Of a stretch of 64,000 bases of DNA, positions 17,818 to 26,867 are shown piece after piece (the stretch's first letter is position 1; the number at the start of each line of letters is the position of its first letter). The stretch spans positions 35,720-99,719 of the forward strand of contig JAEYPP010000043.1 in assembly GCA_023410575.1 (NCBI GenBank), read 5' to 3'. The notes under the pieces are model-generated. The model did no database searches and had not been told where the DNA came from. It saw only the letters and a program-made list of their open reading frames with translations. Origin of the DNA: Bacillota bacterium. GTDB lineage: Bacteria; Bacillota; Clostridia; Lachnospirales; Lachnospiraceae. Made by a program: the position numbers and the translations under genes.

Positions 17818-19761
17818 TTACTTTGTTTTTAAATCATTAAATTCTTTTAGCAAGTCATTAATTTCTTGTACATCTAAGCGTTGGAATATTTGATTTCTTT
17901 CTTTTGTTATCTTCATTGGTTTTTTATTATTATACTTAAAGGCTTGTCCTATCGTCGTTTGTTTAATGCGTAATTGATCTTTAATAATACTTAGCATATC
18001 TGCACCTTTTTTTGTATTGACTAAAACTAAACTAGCACCATTGTTGTCAAACATATCTATGGCCACTTTATCAATGCCCCAAAAATCACCAAGCGTCATA
18101 TCTCCTACTCGATTTCGAACCAAGAAACTGCATTTAGAACATCCTGGCATAGAGATATTATCATTCATATAATTTCTAAAGTAATTATTTCTTCTCGTAT
18201 TCGCAATCAGTGGCTTACGATCCGCGAATTCAAATACAATACTTGTCTTATAAATAAGCCATCCTTTGCTCTTATCACGAAATCTTATGTTTGTAACTTT
18301 TGAGTTATATTTATTATTAATGAACTCGACATACTTCTTAAATACTTTTGGTGAAGGTGCAGAACGGCATAACTTATCAATGATAAATAACTTTTCATAA
18401 TCTTTTTGCAAGAAAGCCTTTAATCCTGCACACTCACAAGGAAGGCCGGTATATACAACATATTGATTATTTTCTAGCGCTTGTTTAACTTTTGGGTAAA
18501 CACCTTCAAGTTCTGCTTTGACATACTTCATTCCATAAAATGCTTTCACTTGCTCCATGTTGGTAGCGATTGTAGGTACTACATTTAAGTCTTCATCATA
18601 AGCTGCTCCTACCACAACACCCTTTTTCTGTTCAATCACATATTGTGCTATTAATGGGAAAACACCGCCAGAAGTCGTCTGCTTTCTTAACTCATCTATA
18701 TTGTTTATGGCACAATACGCTTTTGGATAATCTGGTTCAAATATTACAGTTTGAGGATGTTCTAGTTTAATACATGCATCTACACAAAGATTACAATGTA
18801 TACAAGAATCATTTACTTGTGGGTAATAGAATCCCTCATGATTGCGAACCATTTTTATTGCACCTTCAGGACAAATCTCCTTACAAGCAAAACAACCACA
18901 ACATTCACTTTGCATTATCTTTGGTGGTGCAGATACCTCACAATCCTTTACAACTGGTGGTAAGCATTCAAATAGATAATTAGCTGCTTCTGCTCTTATC
19001 TGATGCATTAATTTCTCTACCTGATTAATATCATCAATAGCATAGGACATTGATAAATCTCGTTCCTCTTTTCCTATATAATGCTTCAATAGATTCAAAC
19101 GACTCATTAAACGTTTATTTTTCCCCGGCAATGCTGGATTGTCTTGTGCTAAAAAGTTCTTATGGTAAATAATTGCAAAATAAAGTGACATAAATGAGTC
19201 CGTTACGATAAACGAAGCTTCTTTTACTAAACCAATATACTCCTTGGGGTCCATAACTGTTCTAGTTGAGATACGATTGTACTTGCTATCTTCAATCATA
19301 GCGACTACTTCAAGTCCATGTGCCTTTGCATACCTTTGAGCTAGTGATACGATTGGTGAGCGGTCTGTCATACAATCAAGCAACAAATATGGTGCTTTCA
19401 CCTCTATCTTCTTAGCTATTTCATCATAATCGGTAGCCTGTTGCAATAACAATGCTTCCGAAATTACCTCTGTCAATCCAAAACTTCTTTGATAAAAATC
19501 CATAAAAGATGCTTCTGTATTATACATATCTAAAAATGCTTTATAATTTATCATTAAAAATACTGCTATATCTTCTCTTTTTCCAATACCAATTTCATTT
19601 TTTAAAAAATCAATGGATGCAGTGGCTTTATCAACATCGTTGGAATACTGCTCCGTAAATAGGCACTCAACATTATAATCCTTCAAAAATCGCTTCACCG
19701 CATATGCTTGTAAAAGACTTTCGACTTCTGGTTTTTTATATCCAACCATTCCAACTTTCAT
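17818..19761 (-). CDS. pyruvyltransferase-like / ferredoxin / FrhB fusion, paralogue 2
   Basis: A 647-residue protein with the same order as its neighbour: degenerate pyruvyl-transferase region (VESLLQAYAVKRFLKDY; TDSFMSLYFAIIYHKNFLA, again Met in place of His), an 8-Cys ferredoxin (CCGCFACKEICP, CIHCNLCVDAC) and the FrhB module (TTSGGVFPLIAQYVIE, GLPCECAGLKAFL, FRDKSKGW, GDFWGI). The pair clearly arose by tandem duplication followed by divergence along the whole length. Strong AGGAGG site and its own promoter at 19800-19828. It likely precedes paralogue 1 in transcription, with a leaky hairpin between. Substrate and redox partner are unknown. Confidence 0.8.
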   Translation of the reverse strand: MKVGMVGYKKPEVESLLQAYAVKRFLKDYNVECLFTEQYSNDVDKATASIDFLKNEIGIGKREDIAVFLMINYKAFLDMYNTEASFMDFYQRSFGLTEVISEALLLQQATDYDEIAKKIEVKAPYLLLDCMTDRSPIVSLAQRYAKAHGLEVVAMIEDSKYNRISTRTVMDPKEYIGLVKEASFIVTDSFMSLYFAIIYHKNFLAQDNPALPGKNKRLMSRLNLLKHYIGKEERDLSMSYAIDDINQVEKLMHQIRAEAANYLFECLPPVVKDCEVSAPPKIMQSECCGCFACKEICPEGAIKMVRNHEGFYYPQVNDSCIHCNLCVDACIKLEHPQTVIFEPDYPKAYCAINNIDELRKQTTSGGVFPLIAQYVIEQKKGVVVGAAYDEDLNVVPTIATNMEQVKAFYGMKYVKAELEGVYPKVKQALENNQYVVYTGLPCECAGLKAFLQKDYEKLFIIDKLCRSAPSPKVFKKYVEFINNKYNSKVTNIRFRDKSKGWLIYKTSIVFEFADRKPLIANTRRNNYFRNYMNDNISMPGCSKCSFLVRNRVGDMTLGDFWGIDKVAIDMFDNNGASLVLVNTKKGADMLSIIKDQLRIKQTTIGQAFKYNNKKPMKITKERNQIFQRLDVQEINDLLKEFNDLKTK

Positions 19762-19799
19762 ATTCTTTTCCTCCCATAATACTGCATATTACACACCTT

Positions 19800-19828
19800 A
19801 GTATAAACAAGTTTCCCTCACTATGCAA
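19800..19828 (-). promoter_or_regulatory. promoter of FrhB-fusion pair
   Basis: TTGCAT, a 17-base spacer and TATACT on the minus strand, about 40 bases upstream of the ATG of paralogue 2. Confidence 0.65.
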
Positions 19829-19959
19829 TCATTTCCTTGTTTTAAGGAATTTATCCTCATTGATTAACACTCTGGCTTTGGCTGCACGTTTCCCACTACT
19901 AGTACACGCCACAGTCTTTTACCGATTAGATTACTCTCATGCTAGACAAGCCCAAAAAA

Positions 19960-19996
19960 GGCGCTGTGGCACTAATTCAGCTAGTGCGACAGCCCC
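19960..19996 (-). terminator. terminator of carAB; short form of the palindrome family
   Basis: GGGGCTGTCGCACTA pairs with TAGTGCCACAGCGCC around GCTGAAT, followed on the minus strand by TTTTTT. It is 12 bases 3' of carB. Its arm ATTCAGCTAGTG..ACAGCCCC is the same as the right arm of repeat copy B (ending 3132), so it looks like that element without its core. Confidence 0.85.
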
Positions 19997-20007
19997 CCAT
20001 ATGGATA

Positions 20008-23000
20008 TTATATCGAAGCGATATTAATTAATGATAACTGACCTTGCTGTTTTGTTTCTAGGCTTGTTAACAGAGCATTTGCTGTATCAAGTGAGGTTAG
20101 GCACGTAACACCTGTTTCAATCGATACACGACGAATTAAGAAGCCATCAGTGGATTTGTTATGTCCTGATGTTGGTGTATCCACAACCAAATCAATTTCA
20201 TGTCCTAGAAGTAAATCCATAATGGTAGGTGATTCTCCATTTACCTTCTGAACTGGAATTGCGTCCACACCATGCTCCCGAAGTACTCTCGCTGTACTGC
20301 GAGTTGCGTAAATTTCATAGCCTAAGTTTTGAAATCTTTGTCCCACCGAGATTGCTTCTAACTTATCCGCGTCTTTCACTGTAAGTATCATCTTCTTATG
20401 CTTTGGTAGATTAATTCCAGCTCCTAAAAAGGCTTTATATAATGCTTCATTAAATGTTTTAGCAATACCAAGACACTCACCAGTTGATTTCATCTCAGGT
20501 CCAAGTCCAATATCTGCACCACGTAATTTTTCAAATGAGAACACTGGCATCTTGATTGCAATGTAGTCTGATTTTTTTGCCAGTCCTGTTCCAAATCCTA
20601 GATCCTTAACTTTTGCTCCAAGAACAACCTTAGAAGCTAAGTCAACGATTGGGATACCTGTTACTTTACTAATATATGGTACCGTTCTAGATGAACGTGG
20701 GTTTACTTCGATTACATATACTTCATCGTTATATACAATAAACTGAATATTAATTAACCCGATTACATTCAATGAATGCGCAAGTTTTCTAGTATAATCA
20801 ACGATTACATTTTGTATCTTTTCTGATACTCTCTGTGCTGGATAAACCGAGATACTATCTCCAGAGTGAATACCTGCTCGTTCAATATGTTCCATAATTC
20901 CTGGAATCAAGATATCATCTCCATCACATACTGCATCAACTTCAACTTCTTTCCCCATGAGATACTTATCTACTAAAATTGGATGTTCTTGAACGGTTCG
21001 ATTGATAATTTCCATAAATTCACGTACATCATCATCATTGATTGCTATTTGCATTCCAGCTCCGCCAAGTACATAAGAAGGTCGAACAAGTACAGGGTAT
21101 CCAAGTTTATTAGCTGCTGTAATTGCTTCCTCTGTTGTAAATACTGTCTTGCCTGCCGGTCTTGGAATACAGCACTTTTCAAGTATCTCATCGAATAGCT
21201 CACGGTCCTCTGCTGCATCAACATTCTCAGCTGAGGTTCCTAAGATTGGAACTCCCATTTTGAGTAAGCTCTCGGTTAACTTAATTGCTGTCTGTCCACC
21301 AAATTGAACAACTGCACCATCTGGTTGTTCTAAATCCACAATATTTTCAACATCCTCTGGAGTAAGTGGCTCAAAATAAAGTTTATCTGCAATATCAAAG
21401 TCGGTACTTACTGTCTCTGGATTATTATTTACGATAATTGTCTCATAGCCACTACGTGACAATGACCAAGTTGCATGTACGGAGCAATAATCAAATTCAA
21501 TACCTTGGCCAATTCGTATTGGACCAGAACCGAGAACAAGTACTTTCTTCTTTGTACGAGCCTTTTCTACCTCATTCTCACTACCAAAGCAGGAATAGTA
21601 ATATGGAGTTTCAGCCTCAAATTCTGCTGCGCAAGTATCTACTGTCTTAAATGCTGCAATGATTTTGTATTCTTCCTTACGTAGGTGTTTTACCTCTGCT
21701 AATGTTTTCCCACTTAACTGTGCAATGACACGATCCGGAAACTCCATACGTTTTGCTTCTAGCATCAACTCTTTCGTTAATGGTTCCAAACTCAGACGTT
21801 GTTCCATTTCCACTAAGATTGCAATTTTATCGATAAACCATAAATCGATTTTTGTAATCTCATTGATTTCGTCAGCTGGAATATTTCGACGAATTGCTTC
21901 TGCAATAACAAAAATTCTTCGATCATCGATTTGATATAATTGTTCCCGTATTTCTTCGGTGGTGTATTCGCTAAAATCTTTAATATTCATGCTATAAATA
22001 TTCTGTTCCAAAGAGCGTATTGCTTTCATTAACGCACCTTCGAAATTATTACAAATACTCATGACCTCGCCTGTTGCCTTCATCTGCGTTGTCAGTGTTC
22101 TTTTTGCCATAACAAACTTATCAAATGGCCACTTTGGTATCTTAACAACACAATAATCAAGAGCTGGCTCAAAGCTTGCAACTGTCTTTAAGGTAATCGC
22201 ATTTGGAATCTCATCCAAGGTATATCCAAGAGCAATTTTTGCAGCAACCTTAGCAATTGGATAACCAGTTGCTTTCGATGCAAGTGCAGAAGAACGGCTT
22301 ACTCGAGGATTTACCTCAATAACACAATACTCAAAGCTGTCAGGCTTCAGCGCATATTGAACGTTACATCCACCTGTAATATTTAATTCGGTAATTATGT
22401 TTAAAGCAGACGTACGAAGCATCTGATATTCTTTATCAGATAAAGTCTGCGAAGGTGCAACTACAATACTATCACCAGTATGAACACCAACTGGGTCAAG
22501 ATTTTCCATGTTACAAACAGTAATACAGTTTCCAGCACTATCTCGCATTACTTCGTATTCAATTTCCTTCCAACCTGCTATGCATCGTTCTATCAAGCAC
22601 TGTCCAACACGACTTAAACGAAGTCCATTGGTACAGATATCAATCAGTTCTTCTTCATTTGATGCAATACCACCACCGGAACCTCCTAATGTATAAGCTG
22701 GTCGTACAACAACTGGATAGCCGATTATATTCGTAAATGCAATGGCTGCTTTCACCGTTGTTACAACTTCACTTGGGGCGCATGGCTCACCAATCTTCTC
22801 CATTGTATTTTTAAACTCAAGACGATCCTCTGCTTTTTTTATTGTTAACGAAGTTGTTCCAATTAATTTTGTATTTGTTTCTTTAAGAAACCCTGATTCT
22901 TCAAGTTCCATTGCGATATTTAATGCTGCTTGACCACCGAGTGTAGGTAACACAGAGTCTGGATTTTCTTTTAAAATAATTTGCTTTACTACCTCTGATG

Positions 23001-23208
23001 TTAGTGGCTCAATATATACCATATCCGCAATTTCTTTATCTGTCATTATGGTTGCAGGATTGGAATTGACTAAAACAACCGTAATTCCCTCCTCTTTCAA
23101 GGAACGACACGCTTGCGTTCCTGCATAATCGAATTCTGCTGCTTGACCAATTATAATTGGTCCGGAACCAATAACTAATACTTTTTTAATTTCATTATTT
23201 TTCGGCAT
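20008..23208 (-). CDS. carB: carbamoyl-phosphate synthase large subunit
   Basis: Makes carbamoyl phosphate from bicarbonate, ammonia delivered by CarA, and two ATP, for pyrimidines and arginine. The 1066 residues are full length: two homologous ATP-grasp halves, each opening with a GSGPIxIGQ loop (residues 13-21 and again near 560) and containing VEVNPRxSRSS-type metal sites, then a C-terminal MGS-like regulatory domain (about 930-1066) with DLVVDTPTSGHNKSTDGFLIRR. Its ATG overlaps the carA stop (TAATG), giving coupled translation. Confidence 0.98.
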   Translation of the reverse strand: MPKNNEIKKVLVIGSGPIIIGQAAEFDYAGTQACRSLKEEGITVVLVNSNPATIMTDKEIADMVYIEPLTSEVVKQIILKENPDSVLPTLGGQAALNIAMELEESGFLKETNTKLIGTTSLTIKKAEDRLEFKNTMEKIGEPCAPSEVVTTVKAAIAFTNIIGYPVVVRPAYTLGGSGGGIASNEEELIDICTNGLRLSRVGQCLIERCIAGWKEIEYEVMRDSAGNCITVCNMENLDPVGVHTGDSIVVAPSQTLSDKEYQMLRTSALNIITELNITGGCNVQYALKPDSFEYCVIEVNPRVSRSSALASKATGYPIAKVAAKIALGYTLDEIPNAITLKTVASFEPALDYCVVKIPKWPFDKFVMAKRTLTTQMKATGEVMSICNNFEGALMKAIRSLEQNIYSMNIKDFSEYTTEEIREQLYQIDDRRIFVIAEAIRRNIPADEINEITKIDLWFIDKIAILVEMEQRLSLEPLTKELMLEAKRMEFPDRVIAQLSGKTLAEVKHLRKEEYKIIAAFKTVDTCAAEFEAETPYYYSCFGSENEVEKARTKKKVLVLGSGPIRIGQGIEFDYCSVHATWSLSRSGYETIIVNNNPETVSTDFDIADKLYFEPLTPEDVENIVDLEQPDGAVVQFGGQTAIKLTESLLKMGVPILGTSAENVDAAEDRELFDEILEKCCIPRPAGKTVFTTEEAITAANKLGYPVLVRPSYVLGGAGMQIAINDDDVREFMEIINRTVQEHPILVDKYLMGKEVEVDAVCDGDDILIPGIMEHIERAGIHSGDSISVYPAQRVSEKIQNVIVDYTRKLAHSLNVIGLINIQFIVYNDEVYVIEVNPRSSRTVPYISKVTGIPIVDLASKVVLGAKVKDLGFGTGLAKKSDYIAIKMPVFSFEKLRGADIGLGPEMKSTGECLGIAKTFNEALYKAFLGAGINLPKHKKMILTVKDADKLEAISVGQRFQNLGYEIYATRSTARVLREHGVDAIPVQKVNGESPTIMDLLLGHEIDLVVDTPTSGHNKSTDGFLIRRVSIETGVTCLTSLDTANALLTSLETKQQGQLSLINIASI

Positions 23209-24470
23209 TATGCATTTACCTCCATCATCTGCAAAAACTCATCAAATAGGAACTCAGAATCCTGTGGTCCAGCACACGCTTCTGGATGGAACTGAACTGT
23301 AAATATCTTTTTGCCTTTATATCGAAGGCCTTCTACGGTATGATCATTAGCATTAACGAATCTAATTTCAGCTATGTTAGTATCAATAGAATCTTTGACT
23401 ACGACATATCCATGATTCTGTGAAGAAAGATATACTCGCCCTGATTCTAAATCTTTTACCGGATGATTTGCACCACGGTGACCATATTTCATTTTCTCAG
23501 TTTGAAAACCACTCGCTAGTGCCATTAACTGATGGCCTAAACAAATTGCAAATATTGGAACATTGGAATTATATAATTCTTTGATTTCATTAATGATTGA
23601 TATACACTCAGCTGGATCTCCGGGGCCGTTGCTTAGCATGATTCCATCCGGATTATCTTTTAGTATCTCTTTAGCTGATGTACTTGCTGGATAAATCGTA
23701 ACTTCGCAGCCACGTTTTAAAAGACAGTGCTCAATATTTTTCTTAGAACCGAAATCCATTAGAGCTACTTTATAGTGTTTTGATACACGACGGTCATCGT
23801 CGGATAATTCATTCAAATATTTAATGCCTGCAGTTCCCTGCATACTGGCCATAGCAATTTCTCCAAGACATACACCAGCAGCATTTGCTTTATCGATTGC
23901 CTCTTGTAAAGCTAATGGCGCCATATAAGTCATTTTCGCCTTTTCAAAATCAGTCGGTTGAAACTGATCTGGTGTACTAACACTCTTTTCCTTACAAGAT
24001 ACTCTGTCAACAACACCAGTAACTATGTAATGCTTAAGTTTTGCGATGACCTCTTCTAGATTAAAATTCTCATTTGTAGTAATCATACCGTTCATGGTAC
24101 CACTCTCACGTAAAATCTTTGTTAGACTTCTTGTGTCAATACCTGTAATTCCTGGTATATCATTGAATTTTAAGAACTCATCCATTCCAGTCTGGCAACG
24201 AAAATTACTTGCTACCCTGCTAATTTCTCTAACGATGAAGCCATCTGGCCATGCCTGCAATGATTCCATATCGGTTTTGCATATACCATAATTACCAATC
24301 AAAGGATATGTCATAACGACTGCCTGGCCCGCATAGGATGGATCGGTTAATATCTCTAGATAGCCAGTCATCGAAGTGTTGAATACAATTTCACTAATGA
24401 CCTCTCGATTAGAACCTATTTGCTTGCCCTCAAAGACGTGACCGTCTTCTAGTATAAGAAAAGCTTTCAT
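23208..24470 (-). CDS. carA: carbamoyl-phosphate synthase small subunit
   Basis: Glutamine amidotransferase subunit that hydrolyses glutamine and channels ammonia to CarB. At 420 residues it is somewhat longer than the roughly 360-380 residues usual for CarA; the extra length includes a linker near 165-220 (DQFQPTDFEKAKMTYMAPLA). The CPSase_sm_chain domain (1-150) has FNTSMTGYLEILTDPSYAGQ; the class I GATase domain has GPGDP, nucleophile Cys in FAICLGHQLMALA, and HPEA near the C-terminus. AGGAGG site, promoter at 24531-24559. Confidence 0.97.
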   Translation of the reverse strand: MKAFLILEDGHVFEGKQIGSNREVISEIVFNTSMTGYLEILTDPSYAGQAVVMTYPLIGNYGICKTDMESLQAWPDGFIVREISRVASNFRCQTGMDEFLKFNDIPGITGIDTRSLTKILRESGTMNGMITTNENFNLEEVIAKLKHYIVTGVVDRVSCKEKSVSTPDQFQPTDFEKAKMTYMAPLALQEAIDKANAAGVCLGEIAMASMQGTAGIKYLNELSDDDRRVSKHYKVALMDFGSKKNIEHCLLKRGCEVTIYPASTSAKEILKDNPDGIMLSNGPGDPAECISIINEIKELYNSNVPIFAICLGHQLMALASGFQTEKMKYGHRGANHPVKDLESGRVYLSSQNHGYVVVKDSIDTNIAEIRFVNANDHTVEGLRYKGKKIFTVQFHPEACAGPQDSEFLFDEFLQMMEVNA

Positions 24471-24530
24471 ATAAATCCTCCTATTATTAAATTAATATGT
24501 TGTTACCAAAAAAATACTCAAATTGCTAAG

Positions 24531-24559
24531 ATGATATCATATGTACATAAAAATATCAA
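24531..24559 (-). promoter_or_regulatory. carAB promoter with possible ArgR-type box
   Basis: TTGATA, a 17-base spacer and TATCAT on the minus strand, about 60 bases upstream of carA. On the plus strand the -35 region reads CATAAAAATATCAAGT, similar to the Bacillus ARG-box consensus (AATAAAAATKCAAKT) apart from one extra base. The promoter call is fair; the operator call is tentative. Confidence 0.6.
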
Positions 24560-24641
24560 GTATATTTTTATAATTTTTTAAACGTGCACCAATGAAAGAT
24601 TTATTGCATAACATATCATGAATTCATATATGAGGGATGCT

Positions 24642-26012
24642 ATGACAAGCAATCAATCCGTTCCACCTCATGCAATAGATTATAAACCTACACAACGTCA
24701 GAAACAGCAGCATTCTATTAAGCGACCAAACATGAGTTTACGTGCTGATAATCGCGTGTATCCAGCAAGTACTGAAACTCAATCTCTCGGTAGTATACAG
24801 GTTAACGTAACATCCGCAGCTGATAACCGTCCAATTGAAAATGCAACAATAAGCATTTCTTTTACTGGAGATCCTTCTAGTGGTGTACTTGAGGAATTAC
24901 AAACCAATGCTACTGGTAAAACTAGTACGATAGAAGTGCCAGCCCCACCACTTGAATATAGCCTAACACCATCTTCGCCAATGCCGTATGCAGAATATAC
25001 ATTCACGATTCGTGCATCTGGCTTTGAACCAGTAGTTATCTCTGGAGCTCAGATTTTACCTACAAGAGTGGCAATACAGAATATCTCCTTAGACCCTACG
25101 CCAAGCAATGAGCCGAATACAGCAGAGACATTTCCGATTCCTGAACACACCCTTTATGGCGAATATCCACCGAAGATTCTAGAATCTGAAGTAAAACCAG
25201 TCGAATCAAATGAAATTGTTCTACCTAGCGTTGTTATTCCCGAATTTATTATCGTTCATGATGGACCACCAAGTGATAGATCAGCTACAAACTACTGGGT
25301 AAAATACAAAGACTATATAAAAAATGTTGCATCTAGTGAAATCTATGCAACATGGCCAGAGCAAACGATATATGCCAACATATTAGCAATTCAGTCATTT
25401 ACTTTAAATCGTGTATTTACGGAGTGGTATTTTAACAAGGGGTACTCGTTCACAATTACATCCTCAACTGCCTATGACCATAAATTTATGCCGGAACGTA
25501 ACATATTCGATACGATTGATCAAGCCGTTGACAATTTATTTACAAATTATCTCTCACGGCCTAATATCCAACAACCAATTCTCACTCAATACTGTGACGG
25601 TCAGCGTGTATCCTGTCCTGGAGTCATGACACAATGGGGTTCTAAGAGTTTAGGTGATGAAGGTAGATCTGCAATTGAAATTCTTCGCTATTACTATGGA
25701 GAATCTATATTTATTAATTCTACCAATCAAGTTTCAGGTGTTCCTTCCTCGTTCCCTGGTACTGAGTTGACTATTGGCTCAACTGGACCTAGTGTTATGC
25801 AGTTGCAACAGCAGTTAAATCGAATTGCAGATGTCTATTATCCAATACCTAACATTGCGGCCGATGGAGTATATGGTTCCAAGACAGCAGATGCTGTAAG
25901 GGCATTCCAAAAAGAATTTGATTTACCAGAAACCGGTGTGGTAGATAAGGCAACCTGGTATAAAATTAGTGGCATCTATGTTGCTATCACACGTATCGCT
26001 GAATATAGCTAG
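24642..26012 (+). CDS. SpoIID-like protein with C-terminal peptidoglycan-binding domain
   Basis: A 456-residue protein. Residues about 45-150 look like a carboxypeptidase-regulatory or Cna-B type beta-sandwich (GSIQVNVTSAADNRPIENAT, then GFEPVVISG). A Pro/Glu-rich linker follows. Residues about 220-365 resemble SpoIID/LytB: YIKNVASSEIYATWPEQTIY then ANILAIQSFTLNRV, and a TQYCDGQRVSCPGVMTQWGS segment. The last 65 residues are a PG_binding_1 repeat (GPSVMQLQQQLNRIA, DGVYGSKTADAVRAFQKEF). Probably a spore or cell-wall protein. No signal peptide. The ATG at 24642 follows GAGGG; an earlier in-frame ATG at 24618 lacks a site. Monocistronic. Confidence 0.75.
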   Translation: MTSNQSVPPHAIDYKPTQRQKQQHSIKRPNMSLRADNRVYPASTETQSLGSIQVNVTSAADNRPIENATISISFTGDPSSGVLEELQTNATGKTSTIEVPAPPLEYSLTPSSPMPYAEYTFTIRASGFEPVVISGAQILPTRVAIQNISLDPTPSNEPNTAETFPIPEHTLYGEYPPKILESEVKPVESNEIVLPSVVIPEFIIVHDGPPSDRSATNYWVKYKDYIKNVASSEIYATWPEQTIYANILAIQSFTLNRVFTEWYFNKGYSFTITSSTAYDHKFMPERNIFDTIDQAVDNLFTNYLSRPNIQQPILTQYCDGQRVSCPGVMTQWGSKSLGDEGRSAIEILRYYYGESIFINSTNQVSGVPSSFPGTELTIGSTGPSVMQLQQQLNRIADVYYPIPNIAADGVYGSKTADAVRAFQKEFDLPETGVVDKATWYKISGIYVAITRIAEYS

Positions 26013-26028
26013 AATAGATAAATGAAAT

Positions 26029-26070
26029 AAGGCTAAGTATCACTGTTTAAAATCAGAGGTACTTAGCCTT
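26029..26070 (+). terminator. terminator 3' of SpoIID-like gene
   Basis: AAGGCTAAGTA pairs exactly with TACTTAGCCTT. The downstream GTTAAATT is only moderately T-rich, so termination may be partial. Confidence 0.65.
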
Positions 26071-26151
26071 GTTAAATTGGGCGTTTGCATTAAATGACTA
26101 GTCATGTTGAATTTTTAATGATAAAATTAATAATAAAGTCTAATTTAATGG

Positions 26152-26172
26152 AGTAGACATAGATTGTCTACT
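26152..26172. promoter_or_regulatory. perfect 8-bp inverted repeat, candidate operator
   Basis: AGTAGACA and TGTCTACT around TAGAT, about 80 bases upstream of the XRE regulator start. Size and symmetry suit a helix-turn-helix dimer, possibly autoregulatory; there is no T-run, so it is not a terminator. Confidence 0.45.
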
Positions 26173-26252
26173 AGTTAAAAACGGCATTTCTCGCTTTGTG
26201 TCGTGTTTATTTATGAAAAAATTTCGTAGTATTTAAATCGAAGGAGGAAAAT

Positions 26253-26759
26253 ATGAACCAAGAGAAAATAGGTATGTTCCTAAAATCACTTCGAAAAGAA
26301 AAAGGGCTTACCCAAGAACAGTTTGCAGAAGTCTTTAATGTATCGAATAGAACTGTATCTCGTTGGGAAAATGGCAATAATATGCCTGATTTAGATGTAT
26401 TAATAGATATATCTGATTATTACGAAGTTGAATTAAGAGAAATATTAGACGGAGAAAGGAAAAGCGAGAATATGAATAAAGATTTAGAAGAAACAGTTCT
26501 AAAAGCAGTAGATTATTCAAGTAATGAAGCAGATGGATATATCAAAAAGGTACATTGGTTATTGCTTGTAGGTATTATTTTCTGGTTTGTATCTCAAATA
26601 ATTAATCATACTGAATTGATTGAAGTTAATGTAATCAGAAACATCTCTGAATTTGCAGAAGGTGCTTCATGTGGATTGATTATTTGTGGATTAATAGCGA
26701 CAAGTAGATATGAGAGAAAAATTAAAGCATTCAAACAACGATTGTTGAAAAGACAGTAA
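26253..26759 (+). CDS. XRE-family regulator with C-terminal membrane segments
   Basis: A 168-residue protein. Residues 5-62 form a Cro/CI helix-turn-helix (LRKEKGLTQEQFAEVFNVSN, then RTVSRWENGNNMPDLDVL). Two hydrophobic segments follow at about 99-115 and 132-147, with a basic tail. This HTH-plus-membrane layout is common in Firmicutes, where the membrane part probably senses an envelope or peptide signal; the target is unknown. ATG after AAGGAGG. No partner gene is cotranscribed; the candidate operator at 26152-26172 suggests autoregulation. Confidence 0.85.
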   Translation: MNQEKIGMFLKSLRKEKGLTQEQFAEVFNVSNRTVSRWENGNNMPDLDVLIDISDYYEVELREILDGERKSENMNKDLEETVLKAVDYSSNEADGYIKKVHWLLLVGIIFWFVSQIINHTELIEVNVIRNISEFAEGASCGLIICGLIATSRYERKIKAFKQRLLKRQ

Positions 26760-26785
26760 CGAGATACAAAAATCTTGCCTAAAGA

Positions 26786-26821
26786 AAGAGCTTGTTTTGT
26801 GATTTTCCAAAACAAGCTCTT
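26786..26821 (+). terminator. intrinsic terminator of XRE gene
   Basis: AAGAGCTTGTTTTG and its complement form a strong stem followed by CTTTTATC. It lies between convergent genes and may serve both. Confidence 0.8.
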
Positions 26822-26867
26822 CTTTTATCAAAATCTCCCTAAAGTCACAAACACTCGAAGTTAGTAA

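Noticed and set aside
24618..24641. Upstream ATG for the SpoIID-like gene
   Set aside because: No ribosome site precedes it, whereas GAGGG lies at good distance from the ATG at 24642.
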